Shown here: positions 48,153 through 56,677 of the stretch, in pieces
How positions within the stretch are numbered: position 1 is the first letter of the stretch
Layout: every line of letters begins with the position of its first letter
From: Variovorax sp. S12S4
GTDB lineage: Bacteria; Pseudomonadota; Gammaproteobacteria; Burkholderiales; Burkholderiaceae_C
Assembly: GCF_023195515.1 (NCBI RefSeq)
Contig: NZ_JALPKR020000002.1
Coordinates: forward strand, 1,465,001-1,529,000
DNA length: 64,000 bases
Reading direction: 5' to 3'
Notes under the pieces: generated by a model
Seen by the model: only the letters and a program-made list of their open reading frames with translations
Databases searched by the model: none
Told to the model about the DNA's origin: nothing
Made by a program: the position numbers and the translations under genes

Positions 48153-48423
48153 GCTGCTGTTCGGGGCGCGCACCCGCCGACGGGGTACCTTTCTCCGCGA
48201 ATGTCCCCCGGCCTGCGGCCTCCTCCTTTATTTCGCTGCGCAAGGCACCCCATCAGCGGGTGCGTTATCCAGAGCAGTCGTTGATCAGCGGTACACCAGC
48301 AGCGTGCCCCAGTGCACAGGGCATCGGGTGCTCCGCGCAGCGAAATAAAGGAGGAGGGCGAAGCCCGGGGACATTCGCGGAGGGGAGTACCCGGTGGCCT
48401 TTGCACAAGCCCTGAACAGCAGC
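48153..48423 (+). repeat. Palindromic intergenic element, copy A
   Basis: This element fills most of the 400 bases without a gene between the FAD oxidase stop (48111) and the binding-protein ATG (48512). Its ends are imperfect inverted repeats (GCTGCTGTTCGGGGC at 48153 and GCCCTGAACAGCAGC at 48409-48423). Inside, two arms of about 70 bases pair with each other imperfectly: the left arm has CTCCTCCTTTATTTCGCTGC and the right arm its complement GCAGCGAAATAAAGGAGGAG, and CTCCGCGAATGTCCCC pairs with GGGGACATTCGCGGAG. About 90 bases form the centre. A second copy lies inverted at 55128-55383; 48164-48254 is identical base for base to the complement of 55289-55379. No transposase or credible gene is inside. 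Confidence 0.92.
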
Positions 48424-48511
48424 GCCAAGTTCCGCGCGCCAAAAGTTTGTTCCCTCACACGCCCGCTGACATGAAAATCCCCCGCAGCATTCAACCCAGG
48501 AGTCCACTGCC

Positions 48512-49540
48512 ATGCGCGTTCCCGCTCTGACCATCCGTCCGCTTGCTCTAGCCCTTGCCCTCGCGGCCGCTGCCTTCGCCGCACAGGCGCAGGAAAAAGT
48601 GGTGTTTGCCACCAACTGGAAAGCACAGGCCGGCCACGGCGGCTTCTACCAGGCACTGGTGGACGGCACCTACAAGAAATACGGCCTCGACGTCGATATT
48701 CAGCAGGGCGGCCCCATGGTCAACAACCGGCCGATGCTGCCGGCCGGCAAGGTCGACTTTCTGATGACCGGCAACCTACTGCAGTCCTTCGACAACGTGA
48801 AGAACGGCGTGCCCACCGTCGTGGTTGCGGCCTTCTTCCAGAAAGATCCGCAGGCCATGTTTGCGCACCCGGGCCAGGGCTTCGACACCTTCAAGGACAT
48901 GGCCAAGGCCCCCGTCGCCTTCATCGGCAAGGACGGCCAGTTCAGCTTCTGGCAGTGGATGAAGTCGGAGCACGGCTTCAAGGATTCGCAGCTCAAGCCC
49001 TACACCTTCAACGTGGGCCCGTTCCTGGCCGACAAGAAGTCTATTCAGCAAGGCTACGCCATCTCGGAGCCGCTGTCGATCAAGGCGCAGGCCGGCTTCG
49101 ACCCCGTGGTGCAGCTGCTGGCCGACAACGGCTTTTCGACCTACTCGACCACCATCGAAACGCGCGCCGACCTCGTCAAGACCAAGCCCGAAACCGTGCG
49201 CAAGTTTGTCGAGGCCTCGATCATCGGCTGGAACAATTATCTCTACGGCGACAACAAGGCAGCCAACGAGATGATCGCCAAGATCAATCCCGACTCGCCC
49301 GTGGCCGCATCGCAGGGCTCCATCGAACTCATGAAGAAGATGGGCATCGTCGACAGCGGCGAATCGCTCACCAAGGGCATTGGCGCGATGGACGAAGCAC
49401 GTGTGAAGGACTTCTACGACAAGATGGTGAAGGCCGGTTTGTACAAGCCCGGCGAGATCGACCTTTCGAAGGTCGTGACCACGCAGTTCGTCAACAAGGG
49501 CGTCGGGCTCGACGTCCGAAAGAAGCTCGCCGGCAAGTAA
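48512..49540 (+). CDS. ABC transporter substrate-binding protein (NMT1/SsuA-like)
   Basis: A 342-residue periplasmic binding protein; the signal peptide ends AQA|QEK near residue 27. The mature part shows the NMT1/SsuA pattern (VVFATNWKAQAGHGGFYQAL, YKKYGLDVDIQQGGP, PAGKVDFLMTGN). It serves the ATPase and permease upstream, although element A separates it from them. Tight packing with the FAD oxidase and creatininase suggests a nitrogen-containing heterocycle or amide as ligand, which is inference. Confidence 0.9.
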   Translation: MRVPALTIRPLALALALAAAAFAAQAQEKVVFATNWKAQAGHGGFYQALVDGTYKKYGLDVDIQQGGPMVNNRPMLPAGKVDFLMTGNLLQSFDNVKNGVPTVVVAAFFQKDPQAMFAHPGQGFDTFKDMAKAPVAFIGKDGQFSFWQWMKSEHGFKDSQLKPYTFNVGPFLADKKSIQQGYAISEPLSIKAQAGFDPVVQLLADNGFSTYSTTIETRADLVKTKPETVRKFVEASIIGWNNYLYGDNKAANEMIAKINPDSPVAASQGSIELMKKMGIVDSGESLTKGIGAMDEARVKDFYDKMVKAGLYKPGEIDLSKVVTTQFVNKGVGLDVRKKLAGK

Positions 49541-49581
49541 CCGGCACGCTTTTCTCTCGCGGGCCGCGCGGGGCTTGCGCC

Positions 49582-49651
49582 GGGGTCAGATGCCGGCGCC
49601 TGGGTTGCCATAAGGCACTGCGCGGCTCTTTGCTCCCTGGGCTCTGACCCC
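49582..49651. repeat. GGGGTCAGA/TCTGACCCC inverted repeat (REP-like)
   Basis: Nine-base perfect arms GGGGTCAGA (49582-49590) and TCTGACCCC (49643-49651) surround 52 bases, in the gap between the binding protein and the flavodoxin-fold gene. GGGGTCAGA-type palindromes are widespread in proteobacterial intergenic DNA and are often linked with REP-associated tyrosine transposases. No transposase is in this window. Confidence 0.55.
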
Positions 49652-49684
49652 GTCTCGCCGACAGGCGAACCGGCCCTCTCTTTC

Positions 49685-50275
49685 ATGAAAACGCTCGTCG
49701 TCCACTGCCATCCGAACCCTGAGAGCTTCAACCACGCGCTCTACCGCACGGCCCTTGCGGCGCTGGAGCCGCGGCACCCCGTCAAGGCCATCGATCTGTA
49801 CGCCGAGGGCTTCGACCCGACGCTGACGCGCGAAGAGCGCATCGCCTACTTGGACAACCCCGAACTCATCCGCGAACGCGTGAAGCCCCATGTCGAAGCG
49901 CTGCTGTGGGCTGAGCACCTGGTGTTCGTCTACCCCACCTGGTTTCATGGACCGCCGTCCATGCTCAAGGGCTGGCTCGAGCGCGTGTGGCTGCCGGGCG
50001 TTGCATTCCTGCCCGCGGAGCGCAAGGGGCAGGTCGCAAAGTCGGGCATGCGGCACATCCGGCGGCTGACGGTCGTGACCACGGGCGGCTCGCCGCGCTG
50101 GTTCGTGATGCTCATCGGCGACCCGGGCCGGCGGCTCTTCACGCGCGCGCTGCGGGCGCTTTTTGCATGGCGCTGCAAGGTCACGTGGCTGCAGCTGCAC
50201 GACATGAACGCCGTCACCGAACGCGACCGCATCCATTTCATCGAACGCGTGTCGCGCAAGCTGCAGAGCATCTAG
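49685..50275 (+). CDS. Flavodoxin-fold NAD(P)H oxidoreductase (MdaB/KefF type)
   Basis: A 196-residue protein with the flavodoxin-like quinone-reductase fold: MKTLVVHCHPNPESFNHALY at the FMN phosphate loop, HLVFVYPTWFHGPPSMLKGW and LERVWLPGVAF. Such enzymes reduce quinones or nitro compounds with two electrons from NAD(P)H. It is 17 bases before the PDR/VanB reductase and is likely in one operon with it and the TetR gene. Confidence 0.9.
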   Translation: MKTLVVHCHPNPESFNHALYRTALAALEPRHPVKAIDLYAEGFDPTLTREERIAYLDNPELIRERVKPHVEALLWAEHLVFVYPTWFHGPPSMLKGWLERVWLPGVAFLPAERKGQVAKSGMRHIRRLTVVTTGGSPRWFVMLIGDPGRRLFTRALRALFAWRCKVTWLQLHDMNAVTERDRIHFIERVSRKLQSI

Positions 50276-50292
50276 CCAGGGAGACACACACC

Positions 50293-51264
50293 ATGAGCCT
50301 TGAACGCATGCTCACCGTCCGCGTCGAACGCATCTCGCGGCAGACGCCGGAAATTCTGGCTTTCGAGCTGGCGCATCCGTGGGGCCGTGGACTGCCGGGC
50401 TATGAAGCCGGCGCGCACATCGATGTGTTCATGCCCGGGGGCTTCTCGCGCCAATACTCGCTGGCGCGATGGTCTTCCGATGCGCCGTCGAATGCCGCCT
50501 CGTACGTGATCGGCGTGAAGCGCGAGGCCCAAAGCCGCGGCGGCTCGGCCTCGATGCACGAGCGCGTGCGCGAGGGCGACCTGCTGGCCATCAGCGCGCC
50601 GCGCAACACCTTTCCGCTGCGCGAAGCGGCAACGCGGCACTTGCTGCTGGCCGGCGGTATCGGCATGACGCCGCTGCTGGCCATGGCCCAAGCGCTTGCG
50701 GCACGCGGCGCCAACTTCACCCTGTGCGTGTTCGCGCGCAGCGAAGAGCACCTGGCCTTTGCAGACGCACTGCATTCGCCGACGCTCGCACCGCACCTGC
50801 GGCTGCACCTGGACCAGGGCGATGCCACGCAGCGCATCGACCTGCGTGCGCTGCTGGCCGAGCGTGCACCCGGCACGCACCTCTACGTCTGCGGTCCCGG
50901 CGGCTTCATGAAGGCGGTGCGCGAAGCGGCTGCGCACTGGCCCGAAGACGCGCTGCACGCCGAATACTTCGCCGCGCCGGCCGATGCGAACACCAGCACC
51001 GGCCTGCCCTTCACGCTGAAGCTCGCGCAGCGCGGCATCACGGTGCCGGTTGCAGCCGACCAGACCGCCGTCGATGCGCTGCATGAGGTCGGCATCGACA
51101 TTCCGGTGTCGTGCCAGCAGGGCCTGTGCGGCACCTGCGTGGTCGAAGGCGACGGCGACGGCGCGGAGCACCGCGATTTCTGCCTCACGGGCACCGAGCG
51201 CCGCACGAAAGTGGCCTTGTGCTGCTCGCGCGCCAAGGGCCAGGAACTGGTACTGCAGCTGTGA
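50293..51264 (+). CDS. PDR/VanB-family flavin and 2Fe-2S reductase
   Basis: A 323-residue electron-transfer protein. FMN/FAD-binding beta-barrel (about 1-105, with RQYSLARW), NAD-binding domain (LLLAGGIGMTPLLAMAQALA, YVCGPGGFMKAV) and a C-terminal plant-type ferredoxin with C-x4-C-x2-C and a distal Cys (VSCQQGLCGTCVVEGD). These reductases feed Rieske or other oxygenases, but no oxygenase is adjacent; the partner may be elsewhere or the FAD oxidase may be involved. Its stop overlaps the TetR start by 4 bases. Confidence 0.92.
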   Translation: MSLERMLTVRVERISRQTPEILAFELAHPWGRGLPGYEAGAHIDVFMPGGFSRQYSLARWSSDAPSNAASYVIGVKREAQSRGGSASMHERVREGDLLAISAPRNTFPLREAATRHLLLAGGIGMTPLLAMAQALAARGANFTLCVFARSEEHLAFADALHSPTLAPHLRLHLDQGDATQRIDLRALLAERAPGTHLYVCGPGGFMKAVREAAAHWPEDALHAEYFAAPADANTSTGLPFTLKLAQRGITVPVAADQTAVDALHEVGIDIPVSCQQGLCGTCVVEGDGDGAEHRDFCLTGTERRTKVALCCSRAKGQELVLQL

Positions 51265-51932
51265 ATGCGCGGCCCGCAATCGGCACTACCGACGAAAGCA
51301 TCGGCGAGGCGCCCGCCACGCGCGGCCGTTCGCGCAAGTACACCCAAGTGCTCGGGCTCATCAACCAGGCCGCCATCGAGGTGTTTGCCAGCGAAGGGCT
51401 GGCCGGCGCATCCACCCAGGCGATTGCCGACAAGGCTGGGCTTTCGAAGGCGCAGCTGCACTACTACATCGAGAGCAAGGAAGCGCTGTACCGCCAGATC
51501 CTGCAGGACATTCTCAACGACTGGATCGTGGTGTTCGGCTTTGCGGACGAGGCCTTCGGCCCGCGCAAGGTGCTGGGCGACCTGATCCACCGGAAGATGG
51601 TGTTCTCGTTCGAGCACCCGCTGCGCTCGCGTATTTTTACGGCCGAGATGATGCACGGCGCCCCCGTGCTCAACAGCATGATGAACACGAGCAAGCAGCG
51701 CACCGACCAGGCCGCCGCCGTGATCCAGAACTGGATGAACCAGGGCCTGATGGACAAGGCCGACCCGATGCTGGTGCTGTTCCACATCTGGGCCGTGACG
51801 CAGTTCTATGCCGACCACGCCACGCAGGCCGCGTATTTCCGCAACGTTGCGCAAGACGGCGACGACAGGGACCGGCGCTACCTGATCGAGCAGGTGACCG
51901 AGTTCCTGCTGAAGGGCGCGGGCGTCAAATAG
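51261..51932 (+). CDS. TetR-family regulator (RutR/YcdC-like C-domain)
   Basis: A 223-residue regulator starting at GTG 51261, overlapping the reductase stop (GTGA). HTH: AIEVFASEGLAGASTQAIAD, KAGLSKAQLHYYIESKEALY. The C-terminal region (RIFTAEMMHGAPVLNSMMN, FHIWAVTQFYADHATQ) fits the YcdC/RutR group, whose founder senses uracil. Together with the amidohydrolases on both sides this hints at nucleobase-like ligands, but that is inference. It converges with ridA and overlaps it by 8 bases. Confidence 0.88.
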   Translation: MNARPAIGTTDESIGEAPATRGRSRKYTQVLGLINQAAIEVFASEGLAGASTQAIADKAGLSKAQLHYYIESKEALYRQILQDILNDWIVVFGFADEAFGPRKVLGDLIHRKMVFSFEHPLRSRIFTAEMMHGAPVLNSMMNTSKQRTDQAAAVIQNWMNQGLMDKADPMLVLFHIWAVTQFYADHATQAAYFRNVAQDGDDRDRRYLIEQVTEFLLKGAGVK

Positions 51933-52404
51933 GCCGGTGCTGCGGGAGGTACATGGTGGCTTCCACTTCCACCAGCACTTCGTCGCCCGGCAGGAAGCGC
52001 GACACCTCGACCACCGTGCTCACCGGCGGCTCGCCCGGATAGAAAAGCCCGCGCACGCGGTTGTAGAACGCATAGTGCGGCAGGTGCCGAAAGTACTGCA
52101 CCAGCTTGACCACGTCTTCCATGGTGCCGCCGTGCTCGGCGGCAATCTGGCGAATGCGTTCGAGCACGAACCAGCTCTGCGCCACGATGGGCGCCTCGAA
52201 GATGTCGACCGACATCTGCCCCGTGGCATAGCCCACGCCCTGCAAGGCCGTGCGGGCTTCTTCGGGAATGGCGTCGTAGCCGGCCACGGCGCGTCGCGTG
52301 GCCGGATCGACCGCGACCACGCCGCTCATGAAGACGAAATCGCCCACGCGCTTGGCGGCGGCGTAGTTGGCCATTGGCTTGCCCATACTCGTCGTGCTTT
52401 TCAT
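51925..52404 (-). CDS. RidA-family protein
   Basis: A 159-residue RidA/YjgF-fold protein (AKRVGDFVFMSGVVAVDPAT, GYATGQMSVDIFEAPI, VEATMYLPQH). RidA proteins hydrolyse reactive enamine/imine intermediates; divergent members serve special pathways. The start ATG (GGAGC upstream) overlaps the amidohydrolase stop by 4 bases, placing it at the end of the minus-strand operon. Its 3' end overlaps the convergent TetR gene by 8 bases. Confidence 0.85.
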   Translation of the reverse strand: MKSTTSMGKPMANYAAAKRVGDFVFMSGVVAVDPATRRAVAGYDAIPEEARTALQGVGYATGQMSVDIFEAPIVAQSWFVLERIRQIAAEHGGTMEDVVKLVQYFRHLPHYAFYNRVRGLFYPGEPPVSTVVEVSRFLPGDEVLVEVEATMYLPQHRPI

Positions 52405-53597
52405 TGTGTTTGCTCCAGAATTTGACCGGCACGGATCACGGTGCGTTGGCGCCCGCGCGGGCCGATGAGTTCATGCTCAGCGATGGCCGCGAGCAGCACC
52501 AGGTCGGCGGGGCAGCCCGGCGCAATGCGTCCGTCCCACGCAAGGCCGAGCGCCTTCGCGGGGCTGACCGTGATCGCGTCGAACCATTCGCCCGCGGGCG
52601 CGAGGTGCGCCATTTGCACGCCAAGGCCGAAGGTCTCGAGAAGATCGTAGCTGCCATAGGGATAGAAGGCGTCCTGCACGTTGTCCGTTGCCAGGCTCAC
52701 ACGCAAGCCCCGTGCCGCCGCCTCGTGGATGCGCGTGATGCCGCGCTGCACAGGCGTGTGGTCCCAGGCGCCCTGAAGGTAGAGGTTGGTGGTCGGCAGC
52801 GAAACGATGTGAAGACCCGCGCCGGCGCACAGTGCCAGCGTTTCGTTGGCCATCGCATCGTCCTGCATGGCCAACGAGCAGCAGTGGCCGCAGACCACGC
52901 CGTGCCGGAACTCGCGCGCGCGCATCAGCTGCGCAATGCTGCGCAAGCCGCTCGCGTCGGCGTCGAGGCCTTCGTCGACATGAAAGTCGAGACCCAGGCC
53001 GTGGTCTTGCGCGAGGTCGAAGACGCGGCCCAGCTTGTGCACCAGGCCTTCGTTGCGATAAACGAAAGCGCCCAGCGTGCCGCCCGCACGTTTGACCTCG
53101 CGCGCGATGCGCTCGCCGGCGGCAAGGTCCGCAAACAGATCCAGCGGAGTGAGAGAAACAAACTGCAGCTCGATGCGCCCGCGCCATTCTTGCCGCAAGG
53201 CTTCGAACACCGCGAGTGCGGCCGGCGGATCGGCCTGCACCCAGTCGATGTGCGTGCGCAGCGCGCGCGTACCCGATTGCCAGGCGTCCTGCAGCGCGCG
53301 CTCCATGCGCGGGTGCAGCGCTTCGCCGGTCCAGCCCGCGCGGTGCTTGTCCATGCGCTCGATGGCCGCGAACAGGTTGCCCTCGGCCGCGCCGACTTCC
53401 TGCACGGTGTAGTTCTTGTCGATGTGCGCGTGCGCTTCGACCAGCGCACTCAGCAAGATGCCGCGCGCGCCCGACTGCGATGCGCTCGGCACGACGGCCT
53501 GCACGCGATCGCCGGCCAACGTCACGTCGAACACCTGCGCATCGCCCGCGGCAAAGCCCCGCAGCCGCGTCGGAATGCGCACGGACTCGAGCTTCAT
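52401..53597 (-). CDS. Cytosine deaminase-like amidohydrolase
   Basis: A 398-residue metal-dependent amidohydrolase: [11 protein letters not shown] (first metal His pair), GLDFHVDEG (His), VCGHCCSLA (His) and [20 protein letters not shown] (metal Asp). The last motif is typical of the CodA cytosine deaminase group, which also covers isoguanine and creatinine-type deaminases. ATG at 53597 overlaps the otnI-like stop by 4 bases. Its link to acid-sugar catabolism is unclear: it may serve a separate need but is transcribed with it. Confidence 0.87.
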   Translation of the reverse strand: MKLESVRIPTRLRGFAAGDAQVFDVTLAGDRVQAVVPSASQSGARGILLSALVEAHAHIDKNYTVQEVGAAEGNLFAAIERMDKHRAGWTGEALHPRMERALQDAWQSGTRALRTHIDWVQADPPAALAVFEALRQEWRGRIELQFVSLTPLDLFADLAAGERIAREVKRAGGTLGAFVYRNEGLVHKLGRVFDLAQDHGLGLDFHVDEGLDADASGLRSIAQLMRAREFRHGVVCGHCCSLAMQDDAMANETLALCAGAGLHIVSLPTTNLYLQGAWDHTPVQRGITRIHEAAARGLRVSLATDNVQDAFYPYGSYDLLETFGLGVQMAHLAPAGEWFDAITVSPAKALGLAWDGRIAPGCPADLVLLAAIAEHELIGPRGRQRTVIRAGQILEQTQ

Positions 53598-54412
53598 GTG
53601 CGCTGTTGCAATGCCCGCAGCCAGCCCAGGCCGGCCGAAGTGCCGCCGGGTTCCATGCCGCGGCTGGGCCGGTATTCGCAGCCGATCCAGCCCTGCCAGC
53701 CGCACTGCGCCGAGACTTCGTCGATCAGGTCGAACAGGTATGGATAGTTCTGCTCGCCGATGTCGGGCTCGTGGCGCTCTGGAACGCCGGCAATCTGGAT
53801 GTGGCCCACGCGGCCGGTCGGCAGGTACTTTCGGATCTTCATGGCCACGTCGCCCTCGACGATCTGGCAGTGGTACAGGTCCATCTGCACCTTGAGGTTG
53901 GGCGCGCCCACCATGTCGACGATTTCGTGCGCGTGGTCTTGTCGGTTCAGAAAGAAGCGCGGAATGTCGCGCGTGTTGATCGGCTCGATCAGCACGTCGC
54001 GGCCGGCCTTGGCGGCCTCGGCGGCGGCCCAGCGCAGGTTGTCCACGTACACGGGCTGCACGGCCTCGCGCTCCAGGCCTTCAGGCACCAGGCCCGCCAT
54101 GATGTGGATGCGCGGGCAGCCGAGAGCCGCGGCGTAGTCGATGGCCTTGGCCATGCCTTCGCGAAACTCGGCGTCGCGGCCCGGCAGGCAGGCAAGGCCC
54201 CGCTCGCCGCCGTCCCAGTTGCCCGGAGGGCCGTTGAAGAGCACCTGCTGCAAGCCGTTGTGCTTCAGGCGCGCAGCAATCTCGTTGCGGTCGAAGGCAT
54301 AAGGGAACAGATATTCGACGGCCTTGAAGCCATCTTTCGAGGCGGCTTCGAAGCGGTCAAGAAAGTCGAGCTCCGGATAGAGCATCGAGAGGTTGGCGGC
54401 AAATTGAGGCAT
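53594..54412 (-). CDS. otnI: 2-oxo-tetronate isomerase (hydroxypyruvate isomerase family)
   Basis: A 272-residue TIM-barrel protein of the Hyi/OtnI family: [68 protein letters not shown] and WIGCEYRP with the metal Glu/Asp/His residues. OtnI isomerises 2-oxo-tetronate to 3-oxo-tetronate. Hyi itself is nearly the same length, but the genes otnC, otnK, denD and ltnD upstream favour OtnI. It follows otnC after 16 bases. Confidence 0.85.
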   Translation of the reverse strand: MPQFAANLSMLYPELDFLDRFEAASKDGFKAVEYLFPYAFDRNEIAARLKHNGLQQVLFNGPPGNWDGGERGLACLPGRDAEFREGMAKAIDYAAALGCPRIHIMAGLVPEGLEREAVQPVYVDNLRWAAAEAAKAGRDVLIEPINTRDIPRFFLNRQDHAHEIVDMVGAPNLKVQMDLYHCQIVEGDVAMKIRKYLPTGRVGHIQIAGVPERHEPDIGEQNYPYLFDLIDEVSAQCGWQGWIGCEYRPSRGMEPGGTSAGLGWLRALQQRT

Positions 54413-54428
54413 GGGGTGCTTTTTACTA

Positions 54429-55094
54429 TTACCAGCGCGCGCCGAAAGTGCGGCGCAGTTCGTCGATCTGTTCATCGCTCAACGGCTGGGGTTTGGCCAT
54501 GCCGGTGAGCAGATGGAGCTTTGCGGTTTCTTCGAGTTCCTCGAGCACGGCCATCGCCGCGCCCGGTGTCTCGTGCCACACATTGGGGCCGAGGCGTTCG
54601 AGCATCACGGCGCGAATCGGCGTGCCGGCGGCACCGTGGCGCTCGATGGCTTGCGCCACCAGCTCGGCCGCTTCGGGCGCGCCGGGGCGGTGATAAGGAA
54701 TGAGCGGCACGTGGCCGACCTTCATCACAAAATATGGCGTGAGGGCGGGCAGGAGTTCGTCGCCTTGCGTGCCAAGCGTGAGTGCAACGCAGTGCGTGCT
54801 GTGCGTGTGAATCACGCAGGCCGTGCCTGCATCAAATTTGCGCGCCGCCGCATAGATGCGGGTGTGCAGGGCGATGGTCTTACTGGCTCGGTCGCCGGCG
54901 GTCTGGTTGCCCTGAGTGTCGAGCTTGGCCAAGCGCGCGGGGTCGAGGAAGCCGAGGCAGGCATCGGTTGGCGTAATGAGAAAACCGTCGTCGAGCCGCA
55001 CGCTGATGTTGCCTGCCGTCGCATGCACATAGCCGCGTTCGAAAAGACTGCGGCCTACGCGGCAGATTTCTTCGCGGGCTTCGGTTTCTTTCAT
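54429..55094 (-). CDS. otnC: 3-oxo-tetronate 4-phosphate decarboxylase (class II aldolase family)
   Basis: A 221-residue class II aldolase/adducin protein: [20 protein letters not shown], the zinc-binding THSTH in [14 protein letters not shown] and [20 protein letters not shown]. In this pathway OtnC decarboxylates 3-oxo-tetronate 4-phosphate to dihydroxyacetone phosphate. The ATG lies 34 bases after repeat copy B, which separates it from otnK in the operon. Confidence 0.88.
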   Translation of the reverse strand: MKETEAREEICRVGRSLFERGYVHATAGNISVRLDDGFLITPTDACLGFLDPARLAKLDTQGNQTAGDRASKTIALHTRIYAAARKFDAGTACVIHTHSTHCVALTLGTQGDELLPALTPYFVMKVGHVPLIPYHRPGAPEAAELVAQAIERHGAAGTPIRAVMLERLGPNVWHETPGAAMAVLEELEETAKLHLLTGMAKPQPLSDEQIDELRRTFGARW

Positions 55095-55127
55095 TTCGGC
55101 TTTCTATGCGCGCTGTGTAGATGCTTT

Positions 55128-55383
55128 TTCAGGGCGTGTGCAAAGGCCACCGGGTACTCCCCTCCGCGAATGTCCCCCGCCTTCGGCTCCTCCTTTATTT
55201 CGCTGCGCGGAGCACCCGATGCCCTGTGCACCGGGACACGCTGTTGGTGCTTCGCTGATCAACGACCGCTCTGAATTACGCACCCGTCGATGGGGTGCCT
55301 TGCGCAGCGAAATAAAGGAGGAGGCCGCAGGCCGGGGGACATTCGCGGAGAAAGGTACCCCGTCGGCGGGTGCGCGCCCTGAA
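55128..55383 (-). repeat. Palindromic intergenic element, copy B
   Basis: It occupies nearly all of the 308 bases between otnK (stop 55403) and otnC (start 55094). Ends are TTCAGGGCG at 55128 and CGCCCTGAA at 55375-55383. Read on the minus strand it matches copy A along its length, with 91 identical bases (55289-55379) at one arm and long identical runs at the other; the centre differs at scattered sites. As in copy A, the arms can fold on each other. Relative to transcription, both copies point the same way. Confidence 0.92.
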
Positions 55384-55402
55384 CAAGTACCCGGCATGCA
55401 AT

Positions 55403-56674
55403 TCATCCCAGCACTGTAAATGCCTTGGTGAAAAAATCATCCCCCCCAAAGTTGCCAGACTTGAGCGCAATGTGCACCGACGTGCCTTCCGCAACATCAG
55501 TACGCGCGTGGCACCACGGCACGCCGGGATCGATCTGCGGACCGATCTGCATTTGCGCAATACCCAGTGCCTGCACGCATGCGCCGGAGGTTTCCCCGCC
55601 CGCCACCACTAGTTGGCGCACGCCGCGTTCGACGAGGCCGTGCGCGATGGCTGCGATGGTGCGCTCGACCATGGCACCGGCCTCTTCGACGCCGAGCCGA
55701 CCCTGCACCGACTTGACGGCGCCCGCCTCGGCTGTGGAATAGACCAGCACTGCTTGCTTGTCGACGAGCGGTGTCGCCCACGCCAGGGTTTCGGCCGCCA
55801 CATCGACGCCTGCGGCAATGCGCAGCGGATCGATGGCCAGTGCCGCGCCGCCACGCTGGATGAAGTCGAGCACCTGGCGGTTGGTGGCCAATGAGCAACT
55901 GCCTGACACTACGGCACGCAATCCGCCCGCGGCTGGCAGCGCGCTGGCTTGCGACGACGGTGCGAGGCCGAAATTGGCAGGCAAGCCGATGGCCACGCCC
56001 GAGCCGGCGGTGACCAGCGGCATCTTCGCAATGGCCGGGCCGAGTCGCAGCAGGTCGTCGTTCGACACCGCGTCGACGATGGCGATCGACACGCCCTCGC
56101 CTTTCAGCTGTTCGATGCGCTCTGTAATGGCCGCCGCACCTCGCGCGACTACCGCATGGTCCACGAGCCCTACCTTGCGCTTGCACTGCGCCTGCAGCAC
56201 GCGCACGAGGTTCGGGTCTGTCATGGGCGTGAGCGGATGGTTCTGCATGCCGCTCTCGTTGAGCAGCACGTCGCCCGCGAACAGGTAGCCCTTGAACACG
56301 GTTCGCTTGTTGTCGGGGAAGGCTGGCGTGGCAATGGTGAAGTCGCATTGCAGCGCGTCCATGAGCGCTTCGGTCACCGGGCCGATGTTGCCCTGCGGCG
56401 TGCTGTCGAAGGTGGAGCAGTACTTGAAGTAGATCTGCTGCGCGCCCTGCGCCTGCAGCCAGCGCAGCGCGGCAAGCGACTGCTCGATGGCTTCCGCCGG
56501 GGCGATGGTGCGCGACTTGAGCGCGACCACCACCGCATCGACTTCCGCATCGAGCGGCGTGGCCGGCACGCCGATGGCCTGCACCACGCGCATGCCGGCG
56601 CGCACGAGGTTGTTGGCCAGGTCGGTGGCGCCTGTGAAGTCGTCGGCAATGCAGCCGAGCAGCAGCTTGGGCAT
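55403..56674 (-). CDS. otnK: 3-oxo-tetronate 4-kinase (DUF1537 four-carbon acid sugar kinase)
   Basis: A 423-residue kinase with the N-terminal sugar-binding domain (GCIADDFTGATDLANNLVRA, YFKYCSTFDSTPQGNIGPV) and the C-terminal nucleotide-binding domain (VVSGSCSLATNRQ, VVAGGETSGACVQALG). OtnK phosphorylates 3-oxo-tetronate at C4 with ATP. Its position between denD and otnC agrees with the known pathway for threonate and erythronate. It starts 3 bases after denD. Confidence 0.92.
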   Translation of the reverse strand: MPKLLLGCIADDFTGATDLANNLVRAGMRVVQAIGVPATPLDAEVDAVVVALKSRTIAPAEAIEQSLAALRWLQAQGAQQIYFKYCSTFDSTPQGNIGPVTEALMDALQCDFTIATPAFPDNKRTVFKGYLFAGDVLLNESGMQNHPLTPMTDPNLVRVLQAQCKRKVGLVDHAVVARGAAAITERIEQLKGEGVSIAIVDAVSNDDLLRLGPAIAKMPLVTAGSGVAIGLPANFGLAPSSQASALPAAGGLRAVVSGSCSLATNRQVLDFIQRGGAALAIDPLRIAAGVDVAAETLAWATPLVDKQAVLVYSTAEAGAVKSVQGRLGVEEAGAMVERTIAAIAHGLVERGVRQLVVAGGETSGACVQALGIAQMQIGPQIDPGVPWCHARTDVAEGTSVHIALKSGNFGGDDFFTKAFTVLG

Positions 56675-56677
56675 TGC

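Noticed and set aside
48113..48415. A roughly 100-residue open frame inside repeat copy A, with a similar one in copy B
   Set aside because: The two frames look alike only because the DNA is repeated; differences between copies change amino acids freely and other frames are equally open. No ribosome-binding site.
53594..54412. Hydroxypyruvate isomerase of glyoxylate metabolism (hyi)
   Set aside because: The family fits, but no glyoxylate carboligase or tartronate reductase set is nearby, whereas otnC, otnK, denD and ltnD are, so OtnI is the better name.
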